Below, piece after piece: positions 44,004 through 53,769 of a stretch of 64,000 bases of DNA. The notes beneath the pieces were generated by a model, which was given only the letters and a program-made list of their open reading frames with translations, did no database searches and had not been told where the DNA came from. How positions within the stretch are numbered: position 1 is the first letter of the stretch; the number at the start of each line of letters is the position of its first letter. The DNA is from Ruegeria haliotis (GTDB taxonomy: Bacteria; Pseudomonadota; Alphaproteobacteria; Rhodobacterales; Rhodobacteraceae), in assembly GCF_013377785.1 (NCBI RefSeq), contig NZ_JABXWT010000005.1, forward strand, positions 111,689 to 175,688. The letters are read 5' to 3'. The translations under genes were made by a program, and so were the position numbers.

Positions 44004-44807
44004 ATGCGTCTTACATGTCCGAATTGCAGTGCCCAGTATGAGGTGCCGGACGAGGTCATCCCCGAGGACGGCCGTGATGTTCAATGTTCAAATTGCGATC
44101 AGACCTGGTTTCAGGCCAAACATCCCGCAGACGCAACGGCCGAGCCGACTGATGTTGAAAGCGAAACGGCACCTGTCGAGGATGAAGTAACAGAAGCTGC
44201 ACCGGTGTCTGCCGAAGAAGAAGCCCCGGAGGCGGAGGAAAAGGAACAACCGACCGAGGAACCTGCGCCAGAGCCCAAACCCGAACCCGAACCCGAACCC
44301 GAACCCGAACCGCATGCCGAAAAAGCCACGCCAAGTAAAACAGGCAATGTAGATCCGGCAGTCGCAAGCATCTTGCAGGAAGAAGCCGCGCGCGAAGCTG
44401 AGTTGCGTGCTGAAGAAGGCGGTGATCTGGAAACCCAGCCCGATTTAGCACTGGACGCAGCGCCCGAACCGAAGGTTGAACCAACAATGCCCGCCGCCTC
44501 GGAAACAGCCGAGGATGCCGGGCAGAAGGATGCGCTGCCGGATGTAGAAGCCATTAACTCCAGCATGCGCAGCGATGACGCGACGACTGATACCGAAAAA
44601 CCCGCCCGGAAATCGGGTGGCTTTGTACGCGGTTTTGCCTTGATGCTGATTATCGGTGTGGTGTTGTACCTGATCTACGGCAACGCCCAGCAGATCAGCG
44701 AGGCTGTACCGCAAGCCGATCCGGTCCTTGACTCGTATGTCTCGCTGGTGGATCAGGCTCGGGTCTGGCTTGAGACGCAGGCTGGTTCGGGTGCATCGCA
44801 GAATTGA
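44004..44807 (+). CDS. Zinc-ribbon (MJ0042-type) membrane protein with a Pro-Glu repeat
   Basis: A 267-residue protein. The N-terminal finger has Cys 5, 8, 28 and 31 (LTCPNCSAQYEVPDEVIP). A long acidic linker contains PEPEPEPEPE from a CCCGAA repeat, and one membrane segment is near residue 212-230 (GFALMLIIGVVLYLIYG). The C-terminus should be extracytoplasmic. Such proteins are common next to ftsE in this group, but their role is not known. It converges with TIGR02302, 13 bp apart. Confidence 0.85.
   Translation: MRLTCPNCSAQYEVPDEVIPEDGRDVQCSNCDQTWFQAKHPADATAEPTDVESETAPVEDEVTEAAPVSAEEEAPEAEEKEQPTEEPAPEPKPEPEPEPEPEPHAEKATPSKTGNVDPAVASILQEEAAREAELRAEEGGDLETQPDLALDAAPEPKVEPTMPAASETAEDAGQKDALPDVEAINSSMRSDDATTDTEKPARKSGGFVRGFALMLIIGVVLYLIYGNAQQISEAVPQADPVLDSYVSLVDQARVWLETQAGSGASQN
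44274..44309 (+). repeat. CCCGAA tandem repeat in the zinc-ribbon gene
   Basis: One CCCAAA and five perfect CCCGAA hexamers encode the Pro-Lys/Pro-Glu stretch. Gain or loss of units stays in frame, so the linker length could vary between strains. Confidence 0.85.
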
Positions 44808-44820
44808 CGCTTAGGATTGC

Positions 44821-47361
44821 CTAGAACCGCTCCAGCAATCGTTTGAGGTATTCCAGTTCGATCGTTGGCCGGTCGGGATCACCGGTACGTCGGCGGATTT
44901 CATCCAGCAGTTCACGCGCGCGACGATAGACGTCTTCGCCCTGTAACAGGTTTTCCTCCGTCGAGATTGACCCGGCGGATCCAGGATTCCGGCCCAGCGG
45001 ATCCCGGTTCTCGGCCTGCATGTCGCCTTCCTGTGTGCCTTGCCCGGGCTGGTTCTGCTGATTCTGAGCCATCGCCTCACCCAGTGACCTCATGCCTTCG
45101 CGCAAAGCTTCCATTGCTTCGGACTGGCGGTCTATAGCCTCGGCCAGATCGTCGCTGCGCAAGGCTTCCTCGGCGTCATCCATCGCGCGGCCTGCGCGTC
45201 CCAAAGCATCGCGCGCGTCGTCGCCTTCAGGCGTGCCAGTGCCGGGCAGACCCTGTTCTTGACGTTTCAACTCGTCGCGCAGCGCTTGTTGGCGATCCGC
45301 CAACGAACCCTGACCCTGCTGGCCTTCACCAGATTGGTCCGAACCTTGGCCCTGACCGCCCTGCCCTTCGTGGCTTTGGCCGCGGCCTTGCCCGCCCGAG
45401 CGACCTTCGTTGCCCTGACTTTCACCCGCTTGCGCGCCCGGATTGAATTGTTCCTGCAAATCGCGGAAAGCCTGATCGCTGAGCCCCTGTTGTTCGCGCA
45501 GGGTTTCGGCAAGACCTTCCATGGCCTGTTGACCTTCGGATTGCCCGTTCTGGCCCTGACCTTGGGTGACGCGCATGTTCTCCATCATCTGCTGGAACTC
45601 TTCCAGCGCCTGCTGCGCCTCGGCCATGCGGCCCTGTTCCATCAGTTCCTGAATACGATCCATCATCCGCTGCAGATCGTCCTGTGTCATCTGCAGGGAT
45701 TCGCCATTCTGACCCTGCTGGTTTTCGTCACCTCCGTTTTCCTGCGCCAGGCGCTGAAGCTGCTGCATGTAATCCTGCGTCGCCTCACGCAGCTCTTGCA
45801 TCAGTTCGGCGATCTCTTCGTCGCTGGCACCGTTTTGCATGGCTTCGGTCAGTCTTTCCTGCGCACGGCGCATCCTTTCCAGCGCGTCAGCCAGTGTTCC
45901 GTCTTCGATCAGAACCGCCAGATCCCAAAGAGCTTGCGCAATCTCATCCTGTTGCGCGCGCTTCAGGCCATAAGCCTCGAAAGCCTCCAATCGCCGCAGC
46001 ACGACACGCAGACGCAGATAGGCCGTATCGGAACGGAAAAGGTCTTCGGGACGATGAGACACCGCCCGCAACATCTGGGCGATACGTGTGGCATTGCCAC
46101 GTGACCAGAGCAGATCGCGCCGTTGTTCGATCACGGCAGCAGCCAACGGGTCAAAAAACCTGCGCGCAGGCAGGGCGGTCAGATAAGGTTCGGTTGCAGA
46201 TTGCTGATCAGCAGCATCCTGCACCATCAGCGTGATTTTGACTGGCAGATGCGCCCAAGGATGCTCTGAGAAATCCTCGATCAGGTCTTCGGTAAAATCG
46301 GCCCGATCGCCGGTGATTGGCATGGGCAGTTCGACCTCGATCGTTTCGCGGGGTTCGGGATCAGCCGTCAGGCCATAACGGCGTTCAACGGACGCCAGAT
46401 CCAGTTCGATCCGGGCCGAGCCGGATACCACGCCATAATCATCGCTGGCCGCAAAGGGCAGTTTCATCTGACCGCCTGCTTCGGCCTCGGCCGCATCCGC
46501 CACCCCGATTTGTGGCGGCATATCGGCAATGACAACCACGGCCCAATCGCGGCCTGCTGGACCGTCGATGCGCAACTGACCAGAGCGGTCGGTCACGAAA
46601 TCCTGCTCCGGGTTTGTTGCAGTCTCTGTTCCAGTGGCCGAGGTCGTCTCGGTCAGGCTGTGGGCACCCACCTCTCCATAAAACCGCAACGTGATGCGGC
46701 TGCCTTGAGGAATGGACAGGTCCGGTCCGGATTGATCCGCCAGATAAAGTGTCGGCAGGCCCGTGTAACGTGGCGGTTCCACCCAGCCTTCCCAGGTCGG
46801 CCCTTGCCCCGCCACAGCAGATCCTGGCGTCATTTCAGCAACCGACCCGATTCGCCAGAAGGACCCGAACAATGCCGCAACCACCAGCGCCAGCAACGCA
46901 GCATAGCGCAAGGCGTATGGATCACGAGACGCCAGCCGCAGATCCGGCTTTACTGCCTCGGCCTGCGCCGCGCGCTGGGCCATACGTGCTTTATGCGCCT
47001 GCCACAGGGCTACCGAATCCACATCTGCCGCACCAATGGCCTGATCGTCGATCAGAGCCTGAATCGGTCTGCCCGGCAGGGTTTCATCCAGCCGCACGAG
47101 GGCGTCGGTTCGGGATGGGATATGGAATCGCCTGAAGCCCAGAACGGTCGCAACGATCAAAGCAATCAGGGCAACCGTACCTACGCCCCAAACAAATTCG
47201 ACGCGAAATTGGTCCTGCAACCCCAGCATCAAAGCGGCGACAACAACCATCAGAATTGAAAAAACCGGCCAAAATGCGCGCAAAACCTGCTCGGCCAGCA
47301 TCCCGGCATGCGTCAGCCACAGGGAAAGCCGGGGAATAGGCAGGTTTGATCTGTCGCTCAA
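44821..47361 (-). CDS. TIGR02302 family membrane protein
   Basis: An 846-residue alphaproteobacterial protein (DUF4175). Three hydrophobic segments near the N-terminus (about 25-45, 55-72 and 150-170) precede a domain rich in acidic and aromatic residues. The C-terminal third is strongly Gln-, Gly- and Glu-rich (for example GQGQNGQSEGQQAMEGLAE) and looks disordered or coiled-coil. No function is known. It lies 36 bp after lysA on the same strand. Confidence 0.85.
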   Translation of the reverse strand: MSDRSNLPIPRLSLWLTHAGMLAEQVLRAFWPVFSILMVVVAALMLGLQDQFRVEFVWGVGTVALIALIVATVLGFRRFHIPSRTDALVRLDETLPGRPIQALIDDQAIGAADVDSVALWQAHKARMAQRAAQAEAVKPDLRLASRDPYALRYAALLALVVAALFGSFWRIGSVAEMTPGSAVAGQGPTWEGWVEPPRYTGLPTLYLADQSGPDLSIPQGSRITLRFYGEVGAHSLTETTSATGTETATNPEQDFVTDRSGQLRIDGPAGRDWAVVVIADMPPQIGVADAAEAEAGGQMKLPFAASDDYGVVSGSARIELDLASVERRYGLTADPEPRETIEVELPMPITGDRADFTEDLIEDFSEHPWAHLPVKITLMVQDAADQQSATEPYLTALPARRFFDPLAAAVIEQRRDLLWSRGNATRIAQMLRAVSHRPEDLFRSDTAYLRLRVVLRRLEAFEAYGLKRAQQDEIAQALWDLAVLIEDGTLADALERMRRAQERLTEAMQNGASDEEIAELMQELREATQDYMQQLQRLAQENGGDENQQGQNGESLQMTQDDLQRMMDRIQELMEQGRMAEAQQALEEFQQMMENMRVTQGQGQNGQSEGQQAMEGLAETLREQQGLSDQAFRDLQEQFNPGAQAGESQGNEGRSGGQGRGQSHEGQGGQGQGSDQSGEGQQGQGSLADRQQALRDELKRQEQGLPGTGTPEGDDARDALGRAGRAMDDAEEALRSDDLAEAIDRQSEAMEALREGMRSLGEAMAQNQQNQPGQGTQEGDMQAENRDPLGRNPGSAGSISTEENLLQGEDVYRRARELLDEIRRRTGDPDRPTIELEYLKRLLERF

Positions 47362-47397
47362 GGCGGGCCTCCTGATCGGGCCCGTGCGATTATCGCA

Positions 47398-48663
47398 TCA
47401 GAGCCACGAGGGTATGGTATCGCGGTTTATGATTTCGTCAAAGCTTGGGCGTTCACGAATAACTGCAAATTGATCCCCATTGACCAGAACTTCGGGGATC
47501 AGAGGGCGGGTATTGTATTCACTGGACATCACAGCGCCATAAGCCCCCGCGCTGCGGAATGCGATCAGATCGCCAGCTTCCAACGGTGGCATATTGCGTT
47601 CCTTGGCAAATGTGTCACCGGATTCGCAGACTGGCCCAACGATGTCATAGGGTCGCTGTTCGACTCCGGGCATTGGCTCGTTCACCGCGACAATGTCATG
47701 ATGTGCCTCATACATTGCTGGGCGGATCAGGTCGTTCATCGCACCATCGAGGATCAGGAAGTCGCGGTCCTCGCCGGATTTGACATAAATGACCTTCGAC
47801 ACCATCAGGCCCGCGTTGCCCGCGATCAGACGACCGGGCTCAATCTCAATCTCGCAGCCCAGATGACCCAGCGTTTTCTTGATTAAAGCACCATATTCAA
47901 CCGGAAGTGGGGGTGCATCGTTTGAGCGGGTGTAAGGGATACCTAACCCGCCGCCCAAATCCAGACGCCGGATATTGTGACCCTCGCTTCGCAGACGTTC
48001 AGCCAATTCCGCAACCTTGGTATAAGCCATCTCAAACGGCTCCAGCTCGGTCAGTTGCGAGCCGATGTGGACATCGATTCCGATCACCTCCAAACCCGGT
48101 AAGCTGGCGGCACGCGCATACACTTCAGATGCACGGGCAATCGGGATACCGAACTTGTTCTCGGATTTTCCGGTTGCGATCTTGGCGTGGGTCTTGGCGT
48201 CCACGTCCGGGTTCACCCGCACTGTGATCGGCGCAATAACGCCTAGCTCTAGCGCAACGGCGTTGATCACCTCCATCTCGGGCTCGGACTCGACGTTGAA
48301 TTGGCGAATACCGCCGGTCAGCGCCGTGCGAATCTCATCCGCTGTTTTGCCTACGCCCGAAAATACGATCTTGTCGCCCGGCACGCCTGCGGCTTTGGCA
48401 CGCAGATATTCACCAGCCGAGACCACATCCATTCCCGCGCCGGCTTGCGCCAGCGTCTTCAGGATCGCCTGATTGCTGGCCGCTTTCATCGCGTAGCAGA
48501 CTAGGTGCTCCGTACCCTCAAGCGCATCGTCAAACAGCTTGAAATGCCGCAGCAGCGTGGCGGTCGAGTAAACATAGAACGGGGTTCCGACCGCAGCAGC
48601 GATTTCGGAGATCGGGACATCCTCGGCGTAAAGCGCGCCGTCGCGGTAGAGAAAGTGATCCAT
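47398..48663 (-). CDS. lysA: Diaminopimelate decarboxylase
   Basis: A 421-residue PLP enzyme that makes lysine from meso-diaminopimelate. Lys 60 in CYAMKAASN is the Schiff-base Lys. GGGLGIPY binds the phosphate, and CESGDTFAKER supplies the active-site Cys of the partner subunit. It is preceded by two lipoprotein genes and argH. Confidence 0.95.
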   Translation of the reverse strand: MDHFLYRDGALYAEDVPISEIAAAVGTPFYVYSTATLLRHFKLFDDALEGTEHLVCYAMKAASNQAILKTLAQAGAGMDVVSAGEYLRAKAAGVPGDKIVFSGVGKTADEIRTALTGGIRQFNVESEPEMEVINAVALELGVIAPITVRVNPDVDAKTHAKIATGKSENKFGIPIARASEVYARAASLPGLEVIGIDVHIGSQLTELEPFEMAYTKVAELAERLRSEGHNIRRLDLGGGLGIPYTRSNDAPPLPVEYGALIKKTLGHLGCEIEIEPGRLIAGNAGLMVSKVIYVKSGEDRDFLILDGAMNDLIRPAMYEAHHDIVAVNEPMPGVEQRPYDIVGPVCESGDTFAKERNMPPLEAGDLIAFRSAGAYGAVMSSEYNTRPLIPEVLVNGDQFAVIRERPSFDEIINRDTIPSWL

Positions 48664-48728
48664 GACTGCGCGCTTAGACCAAAAACGCCCCTTGGATCAA
48701 TGGATTCCGAGCGGGCTGGGGCAATCGT

Positions 48729-48878
48729 TCAGTTTGTTGTTGAAACGCCGACCCTGCCGTAGCCTGAAACAGATATCCCCGGACCGCTGGATTCGGCGGC
48801 AGGTTCAGGGCGTGGTTTGTACGAAGGATCGCAGGCCGCAAGAATGGCGAGGGAGAGGATCAGGCCGATAATTTTCAT
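48729..48878 (-). CDS. Small lipoprotein upstream of lysA
   Basis: A 49-residue protein from ATG 48878. The signal peptide ends in the lipobox LAAC at Cys 16 (MKIIGLILSLAILAACDPSY). The mature part is Pro- and Ser-rich and ends GISVSGYGRVGVSTTN. The ribosome binding site is weak. Small lipoproteins between argH and lysA are usual in this group. Function unknown. Confidence 0.7.
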   Translation of the reverse strand: MKIIGLILSLAILAACDPSYKPRPEPAAESSGPGISVSGYGRVGVSTTN

Positions 48879-48966
48879 TTTTTTCGTCTTTTGTTGAACT
48901 TTGGCGTAAAGCCGGTCGTGCAATGCAGATGGGCACACTGCAGGTGAAATACAAATGCCTTAGGGC

Positions 48967-49149
48967 TTAAAGCCCCAGATAGACACCCAGACCGCCGCGT
49001 CGCAGGCCGACACCGCCACCAACAAAGGTGCCGCTGCTGCCTACGCCGACGTTGGCGCTCATCGTTGGCTGGATCGGCTCGCCATCCGCGCCACACCCGG
49101 CCAGAACAAAGCCAGCCGAAATCAGAAGGACCACACGTAGTATCTGCAT
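48967..49149 (-). CDS. Small Gly-rich lipoprotein downstream of argH
   Basis: A 60-residue protein from ATG 49149, which overlaps the argH TGA by one base (TGATG). The signal ends in LAGC (Cys 19). The mature part is Gly-rich, with GVGSSGTFVGGGVGLRRGG, and resembles the tail of the next lipoprotein. The coupling to argH supports expression. Function unknown. Confidence 0.7.
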   Translation of the reverse strand: MQILRVVLLISAGFVLAGCGADGEPIQPTMSANVGVGSSGTFVGGGVGLRRGGLGVYLGL

Positions 49150-50537
49150 CACACCAACGCCTTCCATCGCTTGATCTGGGCGCGGACCTGATCGGGGGCC
49201 GTGCCGCCATAGGATTGGCGCGAGTTTACCGAATTTTCGACGGTAAGGACAGAATAGACGTCATCAGTGATATCGGCGTGAACCGTTTGCATATCTTCCA
49301 GCGTCAGATCGGGCAGATCGCACCCTTTGCCTTCGGCCATGGCAACCAGTGATCCGGTTACGTGATGCGCATCGCGGAACGGCAGGCCCAGCACCCGCAC
49401 CAGCCAGTCGGCCAAATCGGTCGCGGTCGAGAAACCGGACCCTGCAGCGGCGGCCAGGCTGTCGCGGTTGGCAGTCATATCCTTGACCATGCCTTCCATC
49501 GCCGCCAGCGCCAGCATCCAGTTGTCGGCAGCGTCAAAGACCTGTTCCTTGTCTTCCTGCATGTCCTTGGAATAGGCCAGCGGCAGACCCTTCATCACCA
49601 TCATCAGCGCCGTGTTGGCGCCATAGATCCGGCCCACCTTGGCGCGGATCAGCTCGGCAGCATCGGGGTTTTTCTTTTGCGGCATGATCGACGAGCCGGT
49701 CGAAAACCGATCCGACAGCGTCACGAACCGGAATTGGGCCGAAGACCAGATCACCAGTTCCTCGGCAAAGCGCGACAGGTGCATGGCGCAGATCGAGGCG
49801 GTAGACAGGAATTCCAGCGCGAAATCACGGTCACTGACGGCATCCAGCGAGTTTGCGGCGGGTCGGTCAAAACCCAACGCCTGTGCCGTCATGTGACGGT
49901 CGATGGGGAAAGACGTACCGGCCAGCGCCGCCGCGCCCAAGGGCGATTCGTTCATGCGGGCACGGGCGTCACAGACGCGGCTCAGGTCGCGGCCAAACAT
50001 CTCGACATAGGCCATCATGTGGTGGCCCCATGTCACCGGCTGCGCGGTTTGTAGATGGGTGAAGCCGGGCATGACCCAATCAGCGCCCGCCTCGGCCTGC
50101 GCCAAAAGCGCGCGGATCAAGGCCAACAGGCCGCTCTCCGCCGCGTCCAGCTGATCGCGCACCCAGAGTTTGAAATCGGTCGCAACCTGATCATTGCGGC
50201 TGCGTCCTGTGTGCAAACGACCTGCAGGCTCACCAATGATCTCCTTCAACCGCGCCTCAACATTCATGTGGATGTCTTCCAGTGCGGTCGAGAACTGAAA
50301 TTCCCCGTTCTGGATTTCTGACAAGACTGTGAGCAGCCCTTCCCGAATGGCTTGTGCATCACTATCAGTTATAACGCCTGTGGCAGCCAACATGGCGGCA
50401 TGGGCGCGCGAGCCTGCGATGTCCTGGGCTGCCATCCGCTGATCGAACCCGATCGAGGCATTGATTGCCTCCATGATCGCGTCTGGACCGGCGGCAAAGC
50501 GGCCGCCCCACATCTGGTTCGAAGATTGATCGGTCAT
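49149..50537 (-). CDS. argH: Argininosuccinate lyase
   Basis: A 462-residue fumarase-superfamily enzyme that makes arginine and fumarate. The signature [12 protein letters not shown] is present, with the HTGRSRNDQ substrate motif near the N-terminus. It starts only 21 bp from the divergent thioredoxin-like gene, so the promoter of each lies partly inside the other. Confidence 0.95.
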   Translation of the reverse strand: MTDQSSNQMWGGRFAAGPDAIMEAINASIGFDQRMAAQDIAGSRAHAAMLAATGVITDSDAQAIREGLLTVLSEIQNGEFQFSTALEDIHMNVEARLKEIIGEPAGRLHTGRSRNDQVATDFKLWVRDQLDAAESGLLALIRALLAQAEAGADWVMPGFTHLQTAQPVTWGHHMMAYVEMFGRDLSRVCDARARMNESPLGAAALAGTSFPIDRHMTAQALGFDRPAANSLDAVSDRDFALEFLSTASICAMHLSRFAEELVIWSSAQFRFVTLSDRFSTGSSIMPQKKNPDAAELIRAKVGRIYGANTALMMVMKGLPLAYSKDMQEDKEQVFDAADNWMLALAAMEGMVKDMTANRDSLAAAAGSGFSTATDLADWLVRVLGLPFRDAHHVTGSLVAMAEGKGCDLPDLTLEDMQTVHADITDDVYSVLTVENSVNSRQSYGGTAPDQVRAQIKRWKALV

Positions 50538-50558
50538 GTAAGAAAACCCGGAGTTGAT

Positions 50559-51125
50559 ATGCGCCTATTTCGTCTGATCCCCCTTTATATGGCCCTTGCA
50601 CTGGGTGCAAACGCGGCTTTGGCTGCCGATGCCGAAACTCTGGGCCCGCTGCGCGACGGCAGCCTGAAACGGCTGATCCTGCACAAGGAACCAAAAGCCG
50701 CCAAGGCGATCGAGTTTCAGCTGGAAGATGACGGCGGCACAGGAACGCTTGAAGACTACGCGGGCAAATATGTCCTGCTCAACTTCTGGGCCACCTGGTG
50801 CGCACCCTGCCGCAAGGAAATGCCCCAGATCGCCGAGTTGCAGGAGGAATTCGGAGGCGACAAATTTCAGGTTCTAACCCTGGCAACCGGTCGAAACACC
50901 CCTGCTGGCATTGAAAAGTTCTTTGAAGAGAATGACATCACCAATCTGCCCCGGCACCAGGACCCAAGCTCGGCTGCTGCTCGGGAATTTGGGGTGATCG
51001 CGTTGCCGATCACGGTCATCCTGAACCCTGAGGGTCAGGAAATCGCCCGCCTGATCGGGGATGCTGAGTGGAACTCGGACAGTGCCAAGGCGATTATTTC
51101 GACGCTCGTTGGCGCAGAAAGTTAA
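50559..51125 (+). CDS. TlpA-like thiol-disulfide oxidoreductase
   Basis: A 188-residue periplasmic thioredoxin-fold protein with a signal peptide (to about residue 23, ALAAD). The active site is WCAPC (Cys 81, Cys 84). The cis-Pro loop is IALPITV. Such proteins reduce apocytochrome or other periplasmic disulfides. CGGAG is 5 nt before the ATG. Confidence 0.9.
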   Translation: MRLFRLIPLYMALALGANAALAADAETLGPLRDGSLKRLILHKEPKAAKAIEFQLEDDGGTGTLEDYAGKYVLLNFWATWCAPCRKEMPQIAELQEEFGGDKFQVLTLATGRNTPAGIEKFFEENDITNLPRHQDPSSAAAREFGVIALPITVILNPEGQEIARLIGDAEWNSDSAKAIISTLVGAES

Positions 51126-51189
51126 CGCGTTTAGAAAAACTGACAGAATCATGTTACCCTCCTGCGCATTAAGAGTGGGAGGGTACTTT

Positions 51190-51552
51190 ATGAAACTCAT
51201 TTTCAATCTGGCAGCCGCAGCATTGCTTGTCACTGGACTGACGTCTGTCGCTGATGCCAAAGAACTGAAAAAACAAAGTCAATTTGTCGACGCTGTAGCG
51301 GGTAAAAAACTTGTCAGTGGCGATACCTGGCTGGTTATTTCCCAGGACGGAAAAATTGAAGGCGTAGGGCGAAACAACGTAAAGATCACTGGTGCCTGGG
51401 TCTGGAACAAACGCTTCTGGTGTCGGAATGTCGTGGCAGGCCAGAAAAAATTTCCTGAAGATTGTCTGAAAGTCAAAATTGACGGCTCTCAGGTGGAGTT
51501 CATTCGAAACAAAGGCAAAGGCGACGGCATCGTCTACACGATTGCCAATTAG
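51190..51552 (+). CDS. Small secreted protein, unknown function
   Basis: A 120-residue protein with signal peptide MKLIFNLAAAALLVTGLTSV-ADA (to about 23). The mature beta-rich part has WVWNKRFWCRNVV and a second Cys (EDCLKVK) that may pair with it. GGGAGGG is 7 nt upstream. It looks like a small dihaem-less lipocalin or DUF995-type fold, but I cannot assign it. A perfect terminator follows. Confidence 0.7.
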   Translation: MKLIFNLAAAALLVTGLTSVADAKELKKQSQFVDAVAGKKLVSGDTWLVISQDGKIEGVGRNNVKITGAWVWNKRFWCRNVVAGQKKFPEDCLKVKIDGSQVEFIRNKGKGDGIVYTIAN

Positions 51553-51585
51553 GAACGCGGCTTCTTCTGATTTGTGTTACACTTG

Positions 51586-51607
51586 AACCGGCCCGAATGG
51601 GCCGGTT
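51586..51607 (+). terminator. Terminator after the secreted-protein gene
   Basis: AACCGGCCC and GGGCCGGTT form a perfect 9-bp stem with a GAAT loop. TCTGTTTG follows. Confidence 0.7.
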
Positions 51608-51639
51608 TCTGTTTGTGACCTTACAGAAGGGAGGCTGCG

Positions 51640-51969
51640 ATGAAACCAGTGGTTCTGTTGATTGGGAAGCTACCAAATGTAATCGGCGATGTGGCACGGC
51701 AACTGGATCACCTGCCAATCCAATGGCTGGGTGCACATGATCAGGCCGAGGTTCGGCACCAACTGGACACCGAACCTCGAATCGCATGCGCGATCATGGG
51801 TGCTGGCTTGGATGACACGGTACGTGGAGAGATGGTTGGCATCATCGCTTCGCGTCGCCCGGATATCTGCATTCATCTCAAAGACCGTACGTCAGGTCCT
51901 GAGGGCCTTGTCCCATTTGTGCTCCGCGTGGTGCAGCACGAAATTCTGGAACAGATGGAACGAGGCTGA
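51640..51969 (+). CDS. Small receiver-like protein
   Basis: A 109-residue protein with alternating beta strands and helices like a response-regulator receiver domain: VVLLIGKLPNVIGDVARQL, then CAIMGAG, then ICIHLKDRT. The phospho-acceptor Asp is not obvious; the expected strand-3 end reads IMGAGLDD. It may be a degenerate receiver. GGGAGG precedes the ATG. Confidence 0.5.
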   Translation: MKPVVLLIGKLPNVIGDVARQLDHLPIQWLGAHDQAEVRHQLDTEPRIACAIMGAGLDDTVRGEMVGIIASRRPDICIHLKDRTSGPEGLVPFVLRVVQHEILEQMERG

Positions 51970-52029
51970 CGCCACGCCACCTTTGACAGCATCCTGCCCG
52001 CTTTGCACTCTGTCGTCGGGGAGGACGGA

Positions 52030-52416
52030 ATGCCGCTAGAAATACTCTTGGTTTTGGTGGTCGGAGGGATTGCCGGAATCACGCTCCTGTTGCATCTGAC
52101 CGGGCGATCAAGTCTGCGCGTTTTGACGCAAGAGATCACGCGGAGGGATTGGCAGCGTCATTTTCCAGACGATGTGGTGGTCGATGTCACCGTCTCGCAT
52201 GATGGCCATGCCGCCTTGGTCCGGACAGAGACCGGCGCCGGTCTGTTGTGGTCCTTCGGGGCGGATACCGTGGGTCGGCATCTGTTGGACTTCGACTGGA
52301 TCGAGCATGCGAACGGGTTTGAATTCCAATTTCACGACTTTGGCTCGCCCGGCGTTGTTGTTCACCTCGACGAAATCGAACGCCGTCACTGGCAGCACCT
52401 GATGGAGCCTTCATGA
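52030..52416 (+). CDS. Membrane-anchored small protein upstream of the sterol desaturase
   Basis: A 128-residue protein from ATG 52030 (GGGAGG upstream). One membrane segment (about 3-24, LEILLVLVVGGIAGITLLL) precedes a cytoplasmic domain with HDGHAALVRTETGAGLLW. Its stop overlaps the start of the desaturase (ATGA). The family is not recognised; the overlap suggests a linked function. Confidence 0.65.
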   Translation: MPLEILLVLVVGGIAGITLLLHLTGRSSLRVLTQEITRRDWQRHFPDDVVVDVTVSHDGHAALVRTETGAGLLWSFGADTVGRHLLDFDWIEHANGFEFQFHDFGSPGVVVHLDEIERRHWQHLMEPS

Positions 52417-53384
52417 CAGATCACGTGAGTTTTCCCGACGCCGTTCAATGGGCCGTCCCGTTTTTTATTGCCGCAATCTTGGCCGAATTCCTGTGGATCA
52501 CCATTAAAGGCCGGGGTGGACGATATGAAACCCGTGATGCGGTGACCTCCCTAATCATGGGCGCCGGTAATATTGCCTCGGGGTTTGTGCTGGGCTTCAT
52601 TGCTTACGCGTTTTTTATGTGGCTGTGGCAAATCACACCGCTGAACCTGGGCACGTCGATCCCGGTCATCATTCTGTGCTTTGTACTGGATGATCTGCGC
52701 TATTACTGGGTACATCGGTTCGGGCACCGCATCCGCTGGGTCTGGGCCAGTCATGTGAACCACCACAGCTCGCAGCATTACAACCTGACCACGGCGCTGC
52801 GGCAGACATGGACCTATACGTTCACCTTCATGATGGTTGTGCGTGCGCCCCTGATCCTGCTGGGTTTCCACCCGGCGATGGTATTGTTCGTAGGTGGCCT
52901 GAATCTGATCTACCAGTTCTGGATCCATACAGAAGCCATCGACAAGATGCCCCGCTGGTTCGAATCCATCATGAACACCCCCAGCCATCACCGCGCCCAT
53001 CACGGCCGCAATGCCCGGTATCTGGATTGCAACTATGCTGGCGTGCTGATCATCTGGGACAAGATGTTCGGCACCTTCGTACCCGAGCAAAAAGACGACC
53101 GCGTCGATTATGGCTTGGTGCACAATATCGGCACCTTCAATCCCCTGCGCGTGGCGTTTCACGAATGGGTCGGCATCTGGCGTGACGCGACCCAACAGGG
53201 GCTGAGCTTGCGTCAGCGACTGGCTTATTGTTTCGCCCCGCCCGGTTATAGCCACGATGGCAGCAGGGACAATTCCGAGCAGATCAAACAAAAGCATCTG
53301 ACCCGCCACCCTGAAGACCGGGGGACGCCCGGTTTCGAGCAATTTGACGAGAACCTGCCCAATACACAGGCGGAACAAGCCTGA
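52413..53384 (+). CDS. Sterol desaturase/fatty acid hydroxylase family protein
   Basis: A 323-residue membrane di-iron oxygenase. Its three His clusters are HRFGH, HVNHHS and HRAHH, and the order and spacing are those of the FA_hydroxylase family. Five or six hydrophobic segments. Substrates in bacteria range over carotenoids, ornithine lipids and sphingolipid-like fatty acids; none is fixed by context. Confidence 0.85.
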   Translation: MTDHVSFPDAVQWAVPFFIAAILAEFLWITIKGRGGRYETRDAVTSLIMGAGNIASGFVLGFIAYAFFMWLWQITPLNLGTSIPVIILCFVLDDLRYYWVHRFGHRIRWVWASHVNHHSSQHYNLTTALRQTWTYTFTFMMVVRAPLILLGFHPAMVLFVGGLNLIYQFWIHTEAIDKMPRWFESIMNTPSHHRAHHGRNARYLDCNYAGVLIIWDKMFGTFVPEQKDDRVDYGLVHNIGTFNPLRVAFHEWVGIWRDATQQGLSLRQRLAYCFAPPGYSHDGSRDNSEQIKQKHLTRHPEDRGTPGFEQFDENLPNTQAEQA

Positions 53385-53476
53385 CATCGCCGTAAGGGAA
53401 GTTCGTGAGCTTGAAATTCGGCGGTTATACTCCATATACATCTAGATGTTTTGAGTATGAGTGACCGGAGACCGAA

Positions 53477-53665
53477 ATGACCCGCGTGACAACTGTATCA
53501 ACCGCTATTGGGCTTCTGGGTCTGGTTCTGGCAATGCTCGCCGCGATGGCCAGCGCATTGACGGCATTCGTAGCCGTGGGATTTGTCATGATGCTGCTGG
53601 GCGTCATGGGCGCCCTCATCGGGGCCGCCACGTCGTTGACCCGTGCCTGGCAATCCGCGCGCTGA
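53477..53665 (+). CDS. 62-residue membrane protein
   Basis: MTRVTTVSTAIGLLGLVLAM starts a very hydrophobic peptide with two membrane helices (about 10-30 and 33-52) and a basic end, LTRAWQSAR. It is likely real given its length and the clean ATG, but no family is recognised. Confidence 0.5.
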   Translation: MTRVTTVSTAIGLLGLVLAMLAAMASALTAFVAVGFVMMLLGVMGALIGAATSLTRAWQSAR

Positions 53666-53769
53666 CGCCGAGTTTCACGTTTTTCCAAACCCCTTAACCG
53701 CAGATTCACTTGTTTGCCCTGAAACTGTATCCGAACCCTAATTCGGCTACACACGGGGAACCGGCACTC

